Positions 49,101 through 60,330 of a stretch of DNA of 64,000 nucleotides are shown one piece after another. Source of the stretch: Xanthostigma xanthostigma (lineage: Eukaryota; Arthropoda; Insecta; Raphidioptera; Raphidiidae); the NCBI GenBank assembly GCA_963575645.1, contig OY754470.1, forward strand, positions 29,308,501 to 29,372,500, given 5' to 3'. Position 1 is the stretch's first letter. Each line of letters starts with the position of its first letter. The position numbers and the translations under genes were made by a program. The notes under the pieces are model-generated. The model had not been told where the DNA came from and searched no databases. It worked only from the letters and a program-made list of their open reading frames with translations.

Positions 49101-52100
49101 AAAACTGTGCCGCTTATATTATATTGTGTGTATGAATAGCTGCATATAGAATTTACGAACTAAACTACATATTTTAATTACATTTTATCTATAATAGATT
49201 CAAGAATGCTAGTTGTATTAACTTTATTAAATGTTTGCTTACGTCGGCAACGGTATAAACGGCGCTGGACCCACCAGCATAAATCCTGCTGATATAAGAA
49301 GACAACCAATGACAGTGGCAATCTTGGGAGGCATGCTTTTGTCACATAACCATCCCCATCCGGGCGCTGTGATAGCGTATGTGCCTCCATTGATTACAAA
49401 CATCAATCCCAATACAACGGGCGATAACTTGAATTTCCTCAGGTGGGGTTCGAGTGTGGCCTGTAGGAAACCAATAGACATACTGGTAACGATGATACTC
49501 AGAGCTGCCAGGCTCACTCCAGGAATGCGCAGCGCTTTCAAAATCGACGCTAAAATATAAAAATATTCATGGAGTAAATATTGAGTATAAATGAATACGG
49601 TTACGGTTTTATTGTGACATTGATGATGTACTAAAAGCTAAATACCTACCTATGGGTTACCAATCTGACGCTTTGATCAGACTAAAATAAAATCATGGTG
49701 CGCATTTAGTAGGTAATATTATTATAAAATGGGAAAATTGCTACAAAATAATTTAATTTAATATTAGATTGACGTTATTAACTTAACGTAAGTGAGCATT
49801 TCATAAAATATTTTAAAAAAATGTCCTGAAATGTCTATTTCATTGTAGATATATAATAGTTCAATTTTAGATTTTTTCTCACGATGCCACTGATAAATGT
49901 AAGTAATTTAAAAGGTGTTTTATATAAATTTAAAATGTGATTATAATATTTTAAACAAAACTTTTAATCACATACATTGTGAGTAAGTAATCAAATTATT
50001 AAAAGTCGTTTGAGTACTGGAGGTATATTGACTTCTAATTTTGTTATTATGTAATCGGTCGTTGCTGCAATATTTTTATTCAATAAATGTAATTTCAGGT
50101 ACTGTCTTGTTACTTTTCGGGTGGCGAATAGCTATGTTTATGAATTATTTTTACATTAATTTACGGAGTTTTGAAAGTAAAGTTTAAAAATATTGTGAGT
50201 TAATAATACTTTGATCAAAACACTTTAAATGATATTGCGTGGCATGTAGGTACTATTAAAATATATTATGCTCTATAACTATACATTACATAATATAGTA
50301 TTATGAAAAATGTGCTGACTTATAAAGGTCATTAATGAAATGAAATAAGTCGAGACTGAATTTGAAGCCTTTGTCGCGTTAAATGATCAGTTCACAATGC
50401 CAGTGATATTTTGTTAAACTGATAGCTATTTTGTTGAAGTTGGTTTTGGGGCACATTTCCCAAGAGTGACTTTCATTTTTCTAAGCTATATTATTTAGTA
50501 TTAAATACTGTGTGTTGATATTTTTTCATTTAACTTATTTTTGGTACCTATGTGTTAAGTGAAGTGTTAAAATAATTTGAACTGTACGCTGAATATTGCT
50601 TGCAGAGTAGGTAAACGAACCAGGGACATCATTAAATTCTTAAGGTAACTTATTACTTACAAAACATGATGGATTGATAGAAATTCAGGGATGAACTTGG
50701 TAATTTTAATAATATTATGTTTGAAAGTTAGATAAATCGTAGGAAGTAGGAAAGGTTGATAAACTTGAATTTGATTTTATTAAATTGGACGTTTCGTCAT
50801 TTAATTATGACTTCATCAGCAACTTATTACTAATAAAATTCAATTGTTAAAAATAAAAACTTTTTTGTTAAATCAATGCCATTTTGTCACTTTAAAATAA
50901 AATTCCAGAGTTATATATTATGTAACTAATATTATAGGTACTATGGAAACGAATAATGAAACATTATGTTTGAAATACTTACGGCCTTTATCTAAATCTT
51001 GGTCCTGTTGACCATGATCAGGAAGTACAAATCCAGTCATAATGGCTGCCATAAATAGCGCGGTACCCATAACGGCAAAGGGAGTTGTGTACCCTCCTAC
51101 CTGGTAAAGTGCCCCTCCAACAGTTGGACCCACGATTAATCCCAGGCCAAAGAATGTCTCCAATGATGCCTGCATTATTAAAACACTGAATTAGTAATTT
51201 GGCTTCGAAAATAATTACGTAAACTCTATAATTATAGCGAAATTGAAGCGACCGGGTATTCTATTAAGTTATAAAGAGTTTTCGTTAAACGGAGAGTAAA
51301 AGAGAACAATATAATTTTTCGAATAAAAGGTTTTAATTTTGACAAAATTAAGTGAAAAAATGTAAATATCAAAATTATAATCTGTTATCTTTGTTTGTCG
51401 TTTTGTACTGTGCCAGTATTTTAATTGTATCTTTTTACAACAAACAAATGAACACATTGCTAAGAATCCCATTGTTGCAGTCTAAGTAACTACGTATTGT
51501 TTCGCTATTGAGAGTGATTGTTACGCTATATAGAATGTTTTAATATATAGGTAACAATGTAAGCCAAACAAACCCTAGCAATTTCAAGGTTTTAAGGAGT
51601 TTTTCGTTAAATAAAAGTTCACTCTAGGTATATAGAGTTTACACTGTATTTTTTGTTTGTAATACTTACGAAAGTTGTTGCCACGTTATTTGGGAACTCC
51701 TTCGCAATAATGGCAAAACTTGCAGTTAAGAAAGCTGCGTTGCCCATTGCTTCAACTATTCTTATTATGAAACTGAGAATAATGAACGGATAATGCCCTT
51801 CTATCTTGTCCAGTAACCTAAAATATTTTCACGAAATTGTTTTACCGTTTTATCGAAAATATATTACATTAACTAGAATTAAACTTGAAAAAAAAAGTTG
51901 AAAAACAGCCTGTGGCTGAACCTCGCCTTTTAGTGCACTAATCTGTACTAATAAAGATTATAATTATACTTATTATATTATTCTTTGGTTTGGCTTTTGT
52001 AAATGAAGCTTTTCAATAAATCGGTGGTGTTGAGTTTTCGGAAGAAATATTTTCTGAATGTTAAACCAATAACCAGGTACTGTTGGATTTTTAAAAGAAG

Positions 52101-55100
52101 ACCGGTCTATGGAATGTAGTCCTATGACCTTATTGCAGAAGAGCGCACATGTATTTTATATTAGTAAAAGGTACTGATCCTCGAACCGCTTCTATGCAAT
52201 AAGGGAGTCCAGTCGATCAAACGAATAACAATTGTGTTATCGCGATAATTGTACTATTGCTATAGCCGTACGACTATACAGCGACACTTGCTAACAGTAC
52301 AAAAAAATCATACACCAGACAGTACAAAGGCGTGCGTCCACGGACTAAGTTAAAGGTGTTGTCTGAATATCATCAAAATGGAAAGTAAAAAGGGAAAAAC
52401 AGTTAGAAGTGGCGCTAGGGAGGTCATAGCGAATGTAATTAAAATGTGCGAGTTAGAGGCTCAAAATAATGCCTTAAAATTTAAAGCTATACATTGTTTG
52501 CATGCCTTGCTATGCGCCGCCTATGAATTCCGATAATTTGGGAACACATCAGCGACTTCTTGCCCTTTCCCCACCGGTCTTCTTTCGCCGATCGCACAGT
52601 ATTAAAATGGCTTTACGAGATTATGGTCACGTATTCTTATCTTATTAATTTAACTTACAAGTACCATTTACACGAAAACTCATCTTATTTACTAACTTAC
52701 CCAAACAATATAGCGCATATTCCTGTAGTAAATATTCCCGAATTGAAGAGAAATTTTGGACCGATTCTATTAAGGTGTTGGCCATAGATTGGACTAACAA
52801 TGAAGACGACTAATTCAAATATACCAAAAACAAGACCATATTCCGAAGCCGTAGCGCCTTTTTTCTCCGCCTTTAAAGAAAATAATTCATTTTAAAATAG
52901 AGCAGCTAAAGAAAATAAATATTATTTATAGACAATTGCATATTAAAATTATATCAACGTTTCAAGATCCTAGCCATATTCATAAAAAATAAATAAAATA
53001 AGAGGAATTTTAAAACGGTCGAATATATAAAAAATTTGGTGACTGATGATGAGATACTGTTTTAATAACTTGAGATATTAAAATAATAGTATAGCGACTA
53101 AATTACTAAGTGAGCGACTAGAATGCCTTCGGTAATTTTGAAGCAGATATCTTCTTTTGTTTTTACTTTTTTTTTTCACTTTGAGACTACAACTTAAAAA
53201 TCACATTTTCATGAAGATTGAAAACCACCGCTTTTTTTGATAAAGGGGTATGCGAATTGTCTCGCAGTGTAACGCGATGGGGCAAAGATGGAGTTTTTAA
53301 AAAAATAATTCCGGGGTGAACGATAAACGGGTATGCGAATTGTAATTCGGGGGTGAACAATAAAGGGGTATGCGATTGTCTCGCAGTAAAACGGAAAGGG
53401 GCAAATGTGGAGTTTTTAAAAAAACAATTCCGGGGTGAACGATAACGGGGTATGCGAATTAAATAGTTAATTGTTTGAATAGAACTGCGTTTTCTAAAAA
53501 ATGTATATTTAATTGACAGTCATTTAAATATATATTTTTTAGAAAACGCAGTTCTATTCAAACAATTAACTATTAACAACTTAGTAATTTAGTCGCTCAC
53601 TTAGTAATTTAGTCACCCAACTATTATTTTCTCGTCACGGGCAGTCAGTCGCTCACTTAGTAATACAGTAACCCTATTTGATTTTTTTTTGTCACCCAAA
53701 ATTGTAATTTACAGTCACTCGTTTAAATACTACCCATAAAATAAATGTAATGTTTCTCCACGAATATACGAGTATGTAGTGCAGTTACGTAATACTAACA
53801 GACATTTAAACTTGCAAAAAATATTCATTATCAATTTGCTGCCAGATTGTTTAATTGCTAATCAGTCAACATTCCACTAGAGGTCGAATTTTTCGGTCTA
53901 CTCCGATCTTTGAACTAGCTAATTCTTTACATAAAATGATAATAATCAAAATAATTAATAAATGACAATTTTTTATAAACAAGCGAATAAAACCATTTGA
54001 ATTTTTGATTACCTATGTACAATTGAACTTGATAACCTATGTTTTTGCTTTCGATTTTAACACAATATGCCGTAATCGAGCGGTTTAATTTTATTTTTTC
54101 TCATCCCCTATAAAATAGCTGATTTTCATGCGTGTACAGCAATTGTGAAATGTTGCGTAAAGTAAAAAAAACTTAGTCGGGCTACCATTCCCATAGTAAA
54201 TCGAACCGCATTCAAAAACAATGAAATCTACAATTAGAAGTTGCTCAGACTTGAACTGTCAACAATTTTGAAAATTAAGTGAAAGTCAACTATTGATATT
54301 AGAACTCCTGTGACTGTTAAAACTCGCTGGTTGTTTTTAACAGCTTGTCACATATTATGTGTCAAAATATTTGTCATCAAAAACTAGAATAAACAGTATA
54401 AAATTGTGTGTTATGTACTATGTATCTCCAGTGAATTTTTCATTCGTGTTAATAGTTCAAGAAAAATAATTTTTACCCGACTGCGGCGAAGCCAAAAGTT
54501 TAGCAGTCTATGTATGTATGTTTGTATTTGCAGATGTTCCACCGTAGCGCCTAAACTATTCATCCGATTTTGATAATAAGGTGTGATAATAAGGTGTCAA
54601 TTTGTTATTATGGCCCGGGTAATATAGGCTACATTTATTTTTGAATTTTGGTCCCAGGGATGAGCAAATTGAAAACAAATAAAAAATGAGTTCAAAAAAA
54701 AAATAATTTAAATAAAAAATAAATTCAAAAACTAAAACACGACTACTGAAAAGTATGAAACAAGAAAATATTCTCTTCTGAGGATAACCGTGGTTGTATG
54801 CCCATCTATATATAATATAAGGCCCCTCTAGATCGTGATGCACTTTGCCCTACGCTTACTACTGTTAAAATGTAATGTTTCATTAAGGTAAGTTGGTGGC
54901 ATATGACCACAGCTATGCTCAGATGAGAATATTTTCGTTTCATACTTTTCAGTAGTCGGGTTTTACTTTTTGAACTTATTTTTTATCACAAAAAACATTT
55001 CGTATTTGGAAATTTTAAAATCTGTGACAAAATTGTAAAAAAAATACCTACACTTTATAAAGATTTCTTTTTGAGTACGAGAGTGTGTATCAGCACAAAT

Positions 55101-56584
55101 ATTAAAAAAAAAATATAGAAAGTTTTCATTTTGCTTTCGTATTTCGAGAATGTCGGAAAATCTAAGTTGAAGAAGTATTAATTTTTTGTAGAATTTTTAA
55201 AAATTATTTTCATGCGTCAATCTATAAAATAAAACCTTGATTTTTTTGTGATTGTTATTTGAACTTCGGTGCAACAAATTTTGCTCACTATTCGCCCTTG
55301 TGTTATTTACCCATATAATTAATGACCCCTCATAGCATCATTATTCAAGTTTTCTGACGTTGAATTAATAAATAAGTGCGGGATTTATTGTTGTTGAATT
55401 AATTACATCAACTTTGTAAATTTTATTTTGTCAATAACAGATTTTAAATGTATGTTAGGTACAAGTAGGTTTATCTCGATCTAATTGCCACCGAGATAGA
55501 GTCAAATGTAAACATGTTTTATTACACCCAGATTAAAAAAAAATTGTTGGCAACAAATGTTAATTAAAAATAATTGTTAATTACAACTTCTGGCTGCATA
55601 AACATTGTAATTAATATTTTTATGGATCATTGACTGACTTTTCATAAGTTTACGAAATTTATCGCAAAGCAAGGGCAATCACTGGACAAATAATTTGATA
55701 AATATTTACGTCACATTTTGTCGTCAAGAGGTATCTTAAAAATTGAAATAGATACAACCCTGGTGTCCAAATGGAATAAATACCAATAGATTGATTTAAA
55801 TATCGTATTTTCATTGATACAATATTTTGGTTGGAATGATTATTATTATTATTTTTAACAAACTTTAAAATGTATGACTTCTAATCAACACAAGATAAAA
55901 CTTATTGAAATCAGCGTATATTTTGTAAACTTGGTAAAAATGATAACTTTAGAAAATTATTAATTTTGCTAAAATATTATTTTTTTAATTTTTCTGAAAT
56001 TGAGAAAAGGTACGTTGGTTCCAATAAGCACCAGGAGACTTCTATATCTCTTTTTTCGGTTTAAAAGCTGTGTGTTCAAATATAATATTATATTGGTATT
56101 GAAAATAAAAACTTCTTTACTCAGTACTTTTTAACCAAAAGAGGGACAGCAACTACCTATATTAGCTTATTATAGTGTTTTTAATAAAAAAAATCGTTTT
56201 TCGACAAAATTATAAATGAACTGATTCAAATAATATTTCGGTTTATTCCATGTGTTTAGTTTTTCAAAGATCCTTAAAAGATTCAATATACCATTTATTG
56301 TTAGCAAAATATTTTTTATGAATACATTTCTACGGGGGATTTTTTCGAGTGTGGTGATGGTATATAATTATATTCATTTAATTCCTTGAATATTTTACAA
56401 TTCAATGAATGTGATTATTTTGAGGATAATAATATAACGTGATATCAGATATAGTATTAAATTGTAAGTTACTTACTTCTTCAGGATAAAATGGTGCTTG
56501 TAAAGACACGCATATTGCGTTGCAAAAATCAGCGATGCTTATAACTACTAATGTTAGCCACTGTCTTCTTGAAAATTTAGTCAT
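45213..56584 (-). CDS. SLC18B1-like major facilitator transporter, nine coding exons
   Basis: Joining 56584-56477, 52870-52701, 51817-51670, 51169-50983, 49549-49243, 48474-48379, 47881-47713, 46927-46773 and 45432-45213 gives 1560 bases: 519 residues and TAA, with every junction in phase. The product resembles insect SLC18B1-like proteins, 12-helix MFS carriers related to vesicular amine transporters; human SLC18B1 is a vesicular polyamine transporter. Seen: FSRRQWLTL before helix 1, an MFS motif A-like GQHLNRIGPK, a motif C-like GLGLIVGPTVGG in helix 5 (typical of proton-coupled antiporters), VLGLMFVINGGTY, HGLGMAAQLVASFTDALR, and a polar tail of about 110 residues. Substrate and location are inferred from the family. 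Translation may start further upstream. Introns total about 9.8 kb and are repeat-rich. Confidence 0.93.
45433..46772 (-). other. Transporter intron 8
   Basis: Begins GTTAGT, ends TTTACAG. AT-rich, with a 41-base AG microsatellite at 46073-46113; nothing else is recognised. Confidence 0.7.
46073..46113. repeat. AG dinucleotide microsatellite
   Basis: About 20 AG units with one CA interruption near the left end. Confidence 0.95.
46773..46927 (-). CDS. Transporter exon 8 (residues 396-447)
   Basis: After TTTTTGCAG: AFITTIFLLMNKKRRHYTQL completes helix 12 and enters the polar C-terminal tail (PPPDVEETKPSACDV, SYLSQDSNMMQSTR). It ends at GTTAGT two bases into a Ser codon. The basic NKKRRH after the helix fits the positive-inside rule for a cytosolic C-terminus. 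Confidence 0.9.
47713..47881 (-). CDS. Transporter exon 7 (residues 339-395)
   Basis: After TTGCAG: DHGFPNNLETFGLISGLWTS, TFALGAFIGPSISGILYDNI (helix 11) and GFRNASMFIFGLHLFV (helix 12). The 3' junction reads GTG followed by GCAAGT: either a GC-AG intron with the strong GCAAGT donor, or a GT donor three bases earlier (GTGGCA) dropping one Val. Both keep phase 0. Confidence 0.9.
48379..48474 (-). CDS. Transporter exon 6 (residues 307-339)
   Basis: A short exon after TTACAG. It encodes ILLVTITGLVLHGLGMAAQL and VASFTDALRTS (helix 10) and ends at GTAAGT two bases into a Val codon. Too short to stand out as an open frame, but in phase on both sides. Confidence 0.92.
49243..49549 (-). CDS. Transporter exon 5 (residues 205-307)
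   Basis: The longest exon. After TTTTAG it encodes SILKALRIPGVSLAALSIIV (loop and helix 7), GFLQATLEPHLRKFKLSP, VLGLMFVINGGTYAITAPGW (helix 8), GWLCDKSMPPK (second motif A-like loop) and VIGCLLISAGFMLVGPAPF (helix 9). It ends at GTAAGC with two bases of a Thr codon. Confidence 0.93.
49550..50982 (-). other. Transporter intron 4
   Basis: Begins GTAAGT and ends TTTTAG; 1.4 kb of AT-rich sequence with no frame or bounded repeat seen. Confidence 0.6.
50983..51169 (-). CDS. Transporter exon 4 (residues 143-205)
   Basis: Begins after ATGCAG with ASLETFFGLGLIVGPTVGG (helix 5, motif C-like), then ALYQVGGYTTPF and a helix 6 ending FVLPDHG. The acidic QQDQDLDKG starts the central loop. It ends at GTAAGT with one base of the next codon. 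Confidence 0.93.
51670..51817 (-). CDS. Transporter exon 3 (residues 93-142)
   Basis: Begins after TTTTAG and completes the split Gly; encodes LLDKIEGHYPF, IRIVEAMGNAAFLTASFAII and AKEFPNNVATTF (helices 3-4). It ends at GTAAGT, phase 0. Confidence 0.92.
52378..52536 (+). pseudogene. Transposon-derived N-terminal coding fragment in intron 2
   Basis: The frame starting MESKKGKTVRSGAREVIANV and continuing IKMCELEAQNNAL resembles the N-terminal segment of a DNA-transposon protein family dispersed in insect genomes (KKGK...SGARE...NV). It lies opposite to the transporter and ends after 52 codons, with no catalytic domain. The superfamily cannot be assigned here. Confidence 0.4.
52701..52870 (-). 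CDS. Transporter exon 2 (residues 37-93)
   Basis: Opens after ...CTTTAAAG with AEKKGATASEYGLVFGIFEL and continues through VSPIYGQHLNRIGPK (loop between helices 2 and 3, motif A-like) to ICAILFG. It ends at a GTAAGT donor splitting a Gly codon after two bases. Confidence 0.92.
53240..53460 (+). repeat. Compound tandem repeat, period 119 (82 + 37)
   Basis: GGGGTATGCGAATTG-type motifs start at about 53240, 53322, 53359 and 53441, spaced 82, 37 and 82, so a 119-base unit is itself built from two related parts. GAGTTTTTAAAAAAA and TTCCGGGGTGAACGATAA recur once per unit. Confidence 0.8.
53462..53574. repeat. Hairpin with about 49-bp arms
   Basis: AATAGTTAATTGTTTGAATA plus GAACTGCGTTTTCTAAAAAA on the left and the inverse on the right, with about 13 bases between. 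Only one or two mismatches are visible, all in the AT-rich inner part. Confidence 0.9.
54476..54968. mobile_element. Composite repeat with inverted arms
   Basis: CGACTACTGAAAAGTATGAA at 54740 is inverted as TTCATACTTTTCAGTAGTCG (written as ...TTTCATACTTTTCAGTAG) at about 54938-54958. The matches run on for about 60 bases per arm, including AAAATATTCTC. A related CCCGACTGCGGCGAAGCC start and GTATGTATGTTTGT lie at 54476-54524. Confidence 0.6.
56477..56584 (-). CDS. Transporter exon 1 (residues 1-36)
   Basis: From ATG at 56584 through SRRQWLTLVVISIADFCNAI and ending ...FYPEE at a GTAAGT donor (complement of 56471-56476), phase 0. It encodes the cytoplasmic N-terminus and helix 1. A CAG just upstream (complement of 56592-56594, then CTTCAAG before the ATG) looks like a splice acceptor, so this may be an internal exon whose frame continues upstream, or may be preceded by an untranslated exon. 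Confidence 0.88.
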
Positions 56585-58961
56585 CTTGAAGCTGATATAT
56601 TTATAAAAAAATTGTACTTAAATTATTTTTAATACTTATTGTTAATTTTTAAAATCGTATGGTTAACTATAACTAGAATTAATATCACAATTAATAAATA
56701 ATAAAAATAAATTAAAATATTAAATTAAACAATGTCTCTCGCGCGATATTAAGTAAAAATTTGAAATATTTTCATAAATTAGGTCTTTATCATAATAAAA
56801 TCTCCACTCTTTCATTATGGAGACAATTACAGATCACATCCATTTTTTTCACTCTGATATTATAGAACTGAAATACTTATACTATATATATAAAAATAAA
56901 ACACAAATTAAAATTACGACTTTTGATTAAAATTTACAACAAGCTATTGCTCAGCGCTTAACTGTCGAATATTAGTTATTACACTAGACGTGGTTTAATT
57001 ATTTAAAAATGTATTGTCCTCACATTGATAACTAGTTGAAAATAGTATGTTTTCTAAAATTTTATTGGCTGGAAAAGAGTGGGAATTTGAATACAGAAAT
57101 ATGATTGGTTTATTGACAACTGATAGCGACAGTTCAAATTGTAGGGGTCATCTCTGCAAGATATTTCTAGAGAACGCGAGAGTAAACAACATGGAAGCTC
57201 GGACTGTCGGAGCCAATTATTATGATATTTTTTATATAAATTGTGATTTTTGACCAACCAGTCGAGTTATTTTTGGATACACTTGTTTACTCCATTGAAC
57301 TGGTACTCACCTTATTGCACACTGTACTACATTAAAATCATGTACGTTTACCTAAAAATAACTAAACCTTATTGTATAATGGCTAATCCCTTATGGTGTG
57401 CGATTTATGCAATGCAAATCTTTTGGTGCTGGATACTTCCGTAATTACAACTAACTTATATTTCAAATTAACTTCAGATTAGAGGCTGAGTATATTCATA
57501 TTTCTGGATGGTCTTCTTGGAAATGCCAGTATTTATGTATAAGTACCCTACACTAACTTTTGTTCGCGGTAAATAAGTGACTAACTAATACTAACTGAGA
57601 CACGGAGTGACTTTTCTTTTCGTAAACTCTTAAATAAATTGCGGTAAAGTTTGTTTAAAATTTGAACAGTTGAAATGTGTACAGTAATAACTAAAACATG
57701 AAATTATAATTCTTTGAGATCAAAATGACATGGCAATATACAAGGTCCCTCTTGCCTAGGAGGTCCGATACGAACAGCAGTCTCTCCCCGTTAGTTCGTC
57801 ACTGTTTGGGTATTATTAATAATTGTACCATGTTTTTTTCAAAATTGAGCCTTATGTCTTACAATAAACAAACAAAAAATCGAAAAACATATTTTCCCGT
57901 CTTAGTCATTATCCAAAATATTTGAGGAACATTATAAAATATACGAAGAAACTTTGAATGGAAATAATAAATACTTGGAAAAGTTTTACGCAAACAAGTT
58001 TTGTTGGAACTCCTTTAGTCTGATTATTCGCGTAAACCTTAACAAATTTACTAGCTCTCAATTGCAAATATAAATTGGTATAGCACCCAGCAAACCCTAG
58101 AATTTAATAAATAAAGAACTTATTTTTTCCAAATTATTCGTAACATAAACTGAATAGTACGTCAATTGTTTCAACAATTTATTGTTATTATTTGGAATTG
58201 GATATTACATGTGATAATATTTTTATTTATTCGTGATTATTGGGTTAATCATTATATAGATTTCATAATTTGTTTTGCCTTTCTTTAAATAATATAACAA
58301 AAGGAACCTAATTTTCAGAAATGAAAATTATCTTTACTTTTTTTAATTTTAAGTTGAGTATAAGTACCTAAACGATTTTGTGAAAAGAATCGAAAATGCA
58401 AAAAAAAATATTAATCTTGGGTAATATCAATAATGTTCTACTAATGAAAAAAAATTAGCAAAAATACATTTTTAAATAAATCTATCAGTCATCGCCTTGA
58501 TAAATTACAAAACAAAAAATTGAATTTATTACTACAAATTTCCCAAAGTTTTTCATTTACATGATATTATATGTGTCTTCTACCTATATCTGAGATTGTG
58601 AATGCCCTTTGTATCAAAACATTGTCTGTTTACTGATTATCAACATGGGTCAGACATATTGATATTGTTTATTCCAGAAAGGCTATAGTTGAATAGCTTG
58701 GCATTGGTGTGTAATGACTTGACACGAAAAACAATAAAACTTATGCATTTATTTTTTGATCGTCTTCAAACTTGATAATAATAAAATTGATCCATTTAAA
58801 GCAGAACTATCTTATGCTCGAAAATTTCATTTTTATTTTTTCAGTAAAAACTTAGTACCTACTATCTTTTCAGTTGCACTTACAATGGGTTTTATCGGAT
58901 TTAGCTTTATTTTGAATATACACAGATCGATAGAGCGTACCAAAATTAGCAACAATTGATA
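56585..58961. other. Upstream region of the transporter; no gene seen
   Basis: The promoter and any untranslated first exon of the minus-strand transporter should lie here. CCAAT-type motifs on the minus strand occur near 57064 (CCAGCCAAT) and 57103 (AACCAATC), but no TATA box or initiator can be assigned. The short open frames at 57047-57444 and 57725-57925 have no recognisable motifs. Confidence 0.35.
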
Positions 58962-58963
58962 TA

Positions 58964-59298
58964 CAGTACAACCTCTTAAAGTCAAAAACTTTCCAAACTC
59001 GAAAAAATGTTTGTTCCCTTCCCTCCAAGCCCTAAAACTTCAATTACTCGAAATCTCAACCGTCTGTAAGTCGAAATAATCAGTGAGTCTAGGCCCATTT
59101 TGATACATATTTTCCCTTCATAACTCGAAAAATAAATTGGACCTCTGTATCTCGAACATAGCAACTCAAAATTAGTTAATATGAATTTTAACCTCAACAA
59201 TTCGAATATTTCCTTGCAAAATCCTTTATAAGTCGAAAACTCTATAACTCGGATTTTTTGGTGCGTCCCTTGAAGTTCGACTTACAGAGGTTCTACTG
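58964..59298. mobile_element. pogo-like MITE, 335 bp
   Basis: It starts CAGTACAACCTCTTAAAGTC and ends with GACTTACAGAGGTTCTACTG, flanked by TA on both sides (58962-58963, 59299-59300). CAGTAGAACCTCT...TCGAA ends with TA duplication are characteristic of pogo/Tigger elements of the Tc1/mariner superfamily. Inside, CTCGAA- or GTCGAA-like hexamers recur about nine times. Confidence 0.85.
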
Positions 59299-59451
59299 TA
59301 TGACTTAAAAATCACAAAAATTAGATTTAGGTACCGGGTTTTGTTGTAAGATGGCTTGTAAAAGAATGCAAAATACAGTCATTTGCCTTTCGTATACACA
59401 TAACTTGTGTTCGGTGTATGTGCTTTTTTAAAATTTCCTGTATAAAAGCTT

Positions 59452-59816
59452 ATAGTCAGAGTCCCGTTGCCAAAAATTTTACTGATGCATACTCTCCCAT
59501 TTAAAATGTCTGACACCTCGAATATGTTCGACATATTCGAGGTGTCAGACATATTAAATGGTTCATGTTATTTGTCAGAGAACATTATTTTAGCGTTTTG
59601 GTTGAAGTTTTTAAGCTATCCAATTAAAAAAACACACAGTATCTATAAATTTTTACATGTCGTCAAACGACATCTTTAGGAAAATTTGGAGGGAAAACAC
59701 CCCAAAATCAAAAAAAGTCATAGAGGAAATAGATGTCAGACTAGGCCTAATGAAATATACAAAGTTTGGGGAGAGTATGTGTCAATAAAATTTTTACCGA
59801 CGGGCACTCTGACTAT
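59452..59816. mobile_element. Inverted-repeat MITE, about 365 bp
   Basis: The left end TAGTCAGAGTCCCGTTG continues to AAAAATTTTACTG and ATACTCTCCC; the right end is the inverse, ending GGGCACTCTGACTA. TA is at both tips. A hairpin lies inside at 59498-59560. No coding is supported. Confidence 0.82.
59498..59560. repeat. Long hairpin inside the MITE
   Basis: ATGTCTGACACCTCGAATAT and its inverse form a perfect 22-bp stem around TCG (59506-59552). With one mismatch the stem extends outward by eight more pairs (CCATTTAA/TTAAATGG). Confidence 0.92.
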
Positions 59817-60330
59817 TAAAGAAGTTTGAACATTTTCAAACTAACAATAATTATGTTATATGTCCCCTAAACTGGCAAAAGTCTTGCCAATCTGCTTCAT
59901 TCTAGATTTTCTATTTTTAATTATCAATTTCTATTTTTGCACATTTATCGCTTTATATGTTGTCGTGTGGAAGTTCCATAAATATAATGTTATTTTGTCG
60001 TCTAAAGACACCTATATCTGATAATTGATAGTGAAACAAATAAATATAACAATAAAATATAATTTTTAAAAACATCTGAGTGCACGACAGTGCACCCGCC
60101 AAGTCGAGCACTGCCTAATATAACTTTTCTCAAAGAGATTCGGCGTATTATTGAACCCTCGTAACTTTTGTCTGGATAATACTTTAGATTTGAAATTTTC
60201 AGCATAGGATGGAGTCACTAAGATTATATAACCTATCAAATTTCATTCTTACAGCCGTGCAACTTTAAATTTTATTAATTCTAAAAGCTTCTTGATTTCT
60301 TTCCTCACCCATTCATGATCATTGAAAGGG
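59817..60330. other. No gene seen
   Basis: AT-rich; no supported frame, RNA or bounded repeat. Confidence 0.45.

Larger units (their letters stand above)
46928..49242 (-). other. Transporter introns 5-7
   Basis: Non-coding parts of this interval (46928-47712, 47882-48378, 48475-49242) are AT-rich introns without a recognised element. Confidence 0.6.
51170..52700 (-). other. Transporter introns 2-3
   Basis: 51170-51669 and 51818-52700 are intronic. The first has no recognised element; the second holds the transposon fragment at 52378-52536. Confidence 0.6.
53091..53628. mobile_element. Inverted-repeat element with internal tandem repeats
   Basis: TAGCGACTAAATTACTAAGT with GAGCGACT at the left (from about 53094) is inverted as AGTCGCTCACTTAGTAATTT at the right (about 53592). 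Between them lie a compound tandem repeat and a near-perfect hairpin. Extra partial copies of the CTTAGTAAT motif extend to about 53670. No coding. Confidence 0.7.
52871..56476 (-). other. Transporter intron 1 (3.6 kb)
   Basis: Bounded by GTAAGT (complement of 56471-56476) and CTTTAAAG before exon 2. It contains the repeat block at 53091-53628 and the inverted repeats at 54731-54965; the rest (53700-54470 and 55000-56470) shows nothing recognisable. Confidence 0.75.

Noticed and set aside
49231..49560. 109-codon + strand frame
   Set aside because: It is the antisense of transporter exon 5, which has the correct phase, splice sites and family motifs.
54556..54843. 95-codon minus-strand frame
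   Set aside because: Low-complexity Phe/Tyr-rich translation of an AT-rich repeat with inverted arms.
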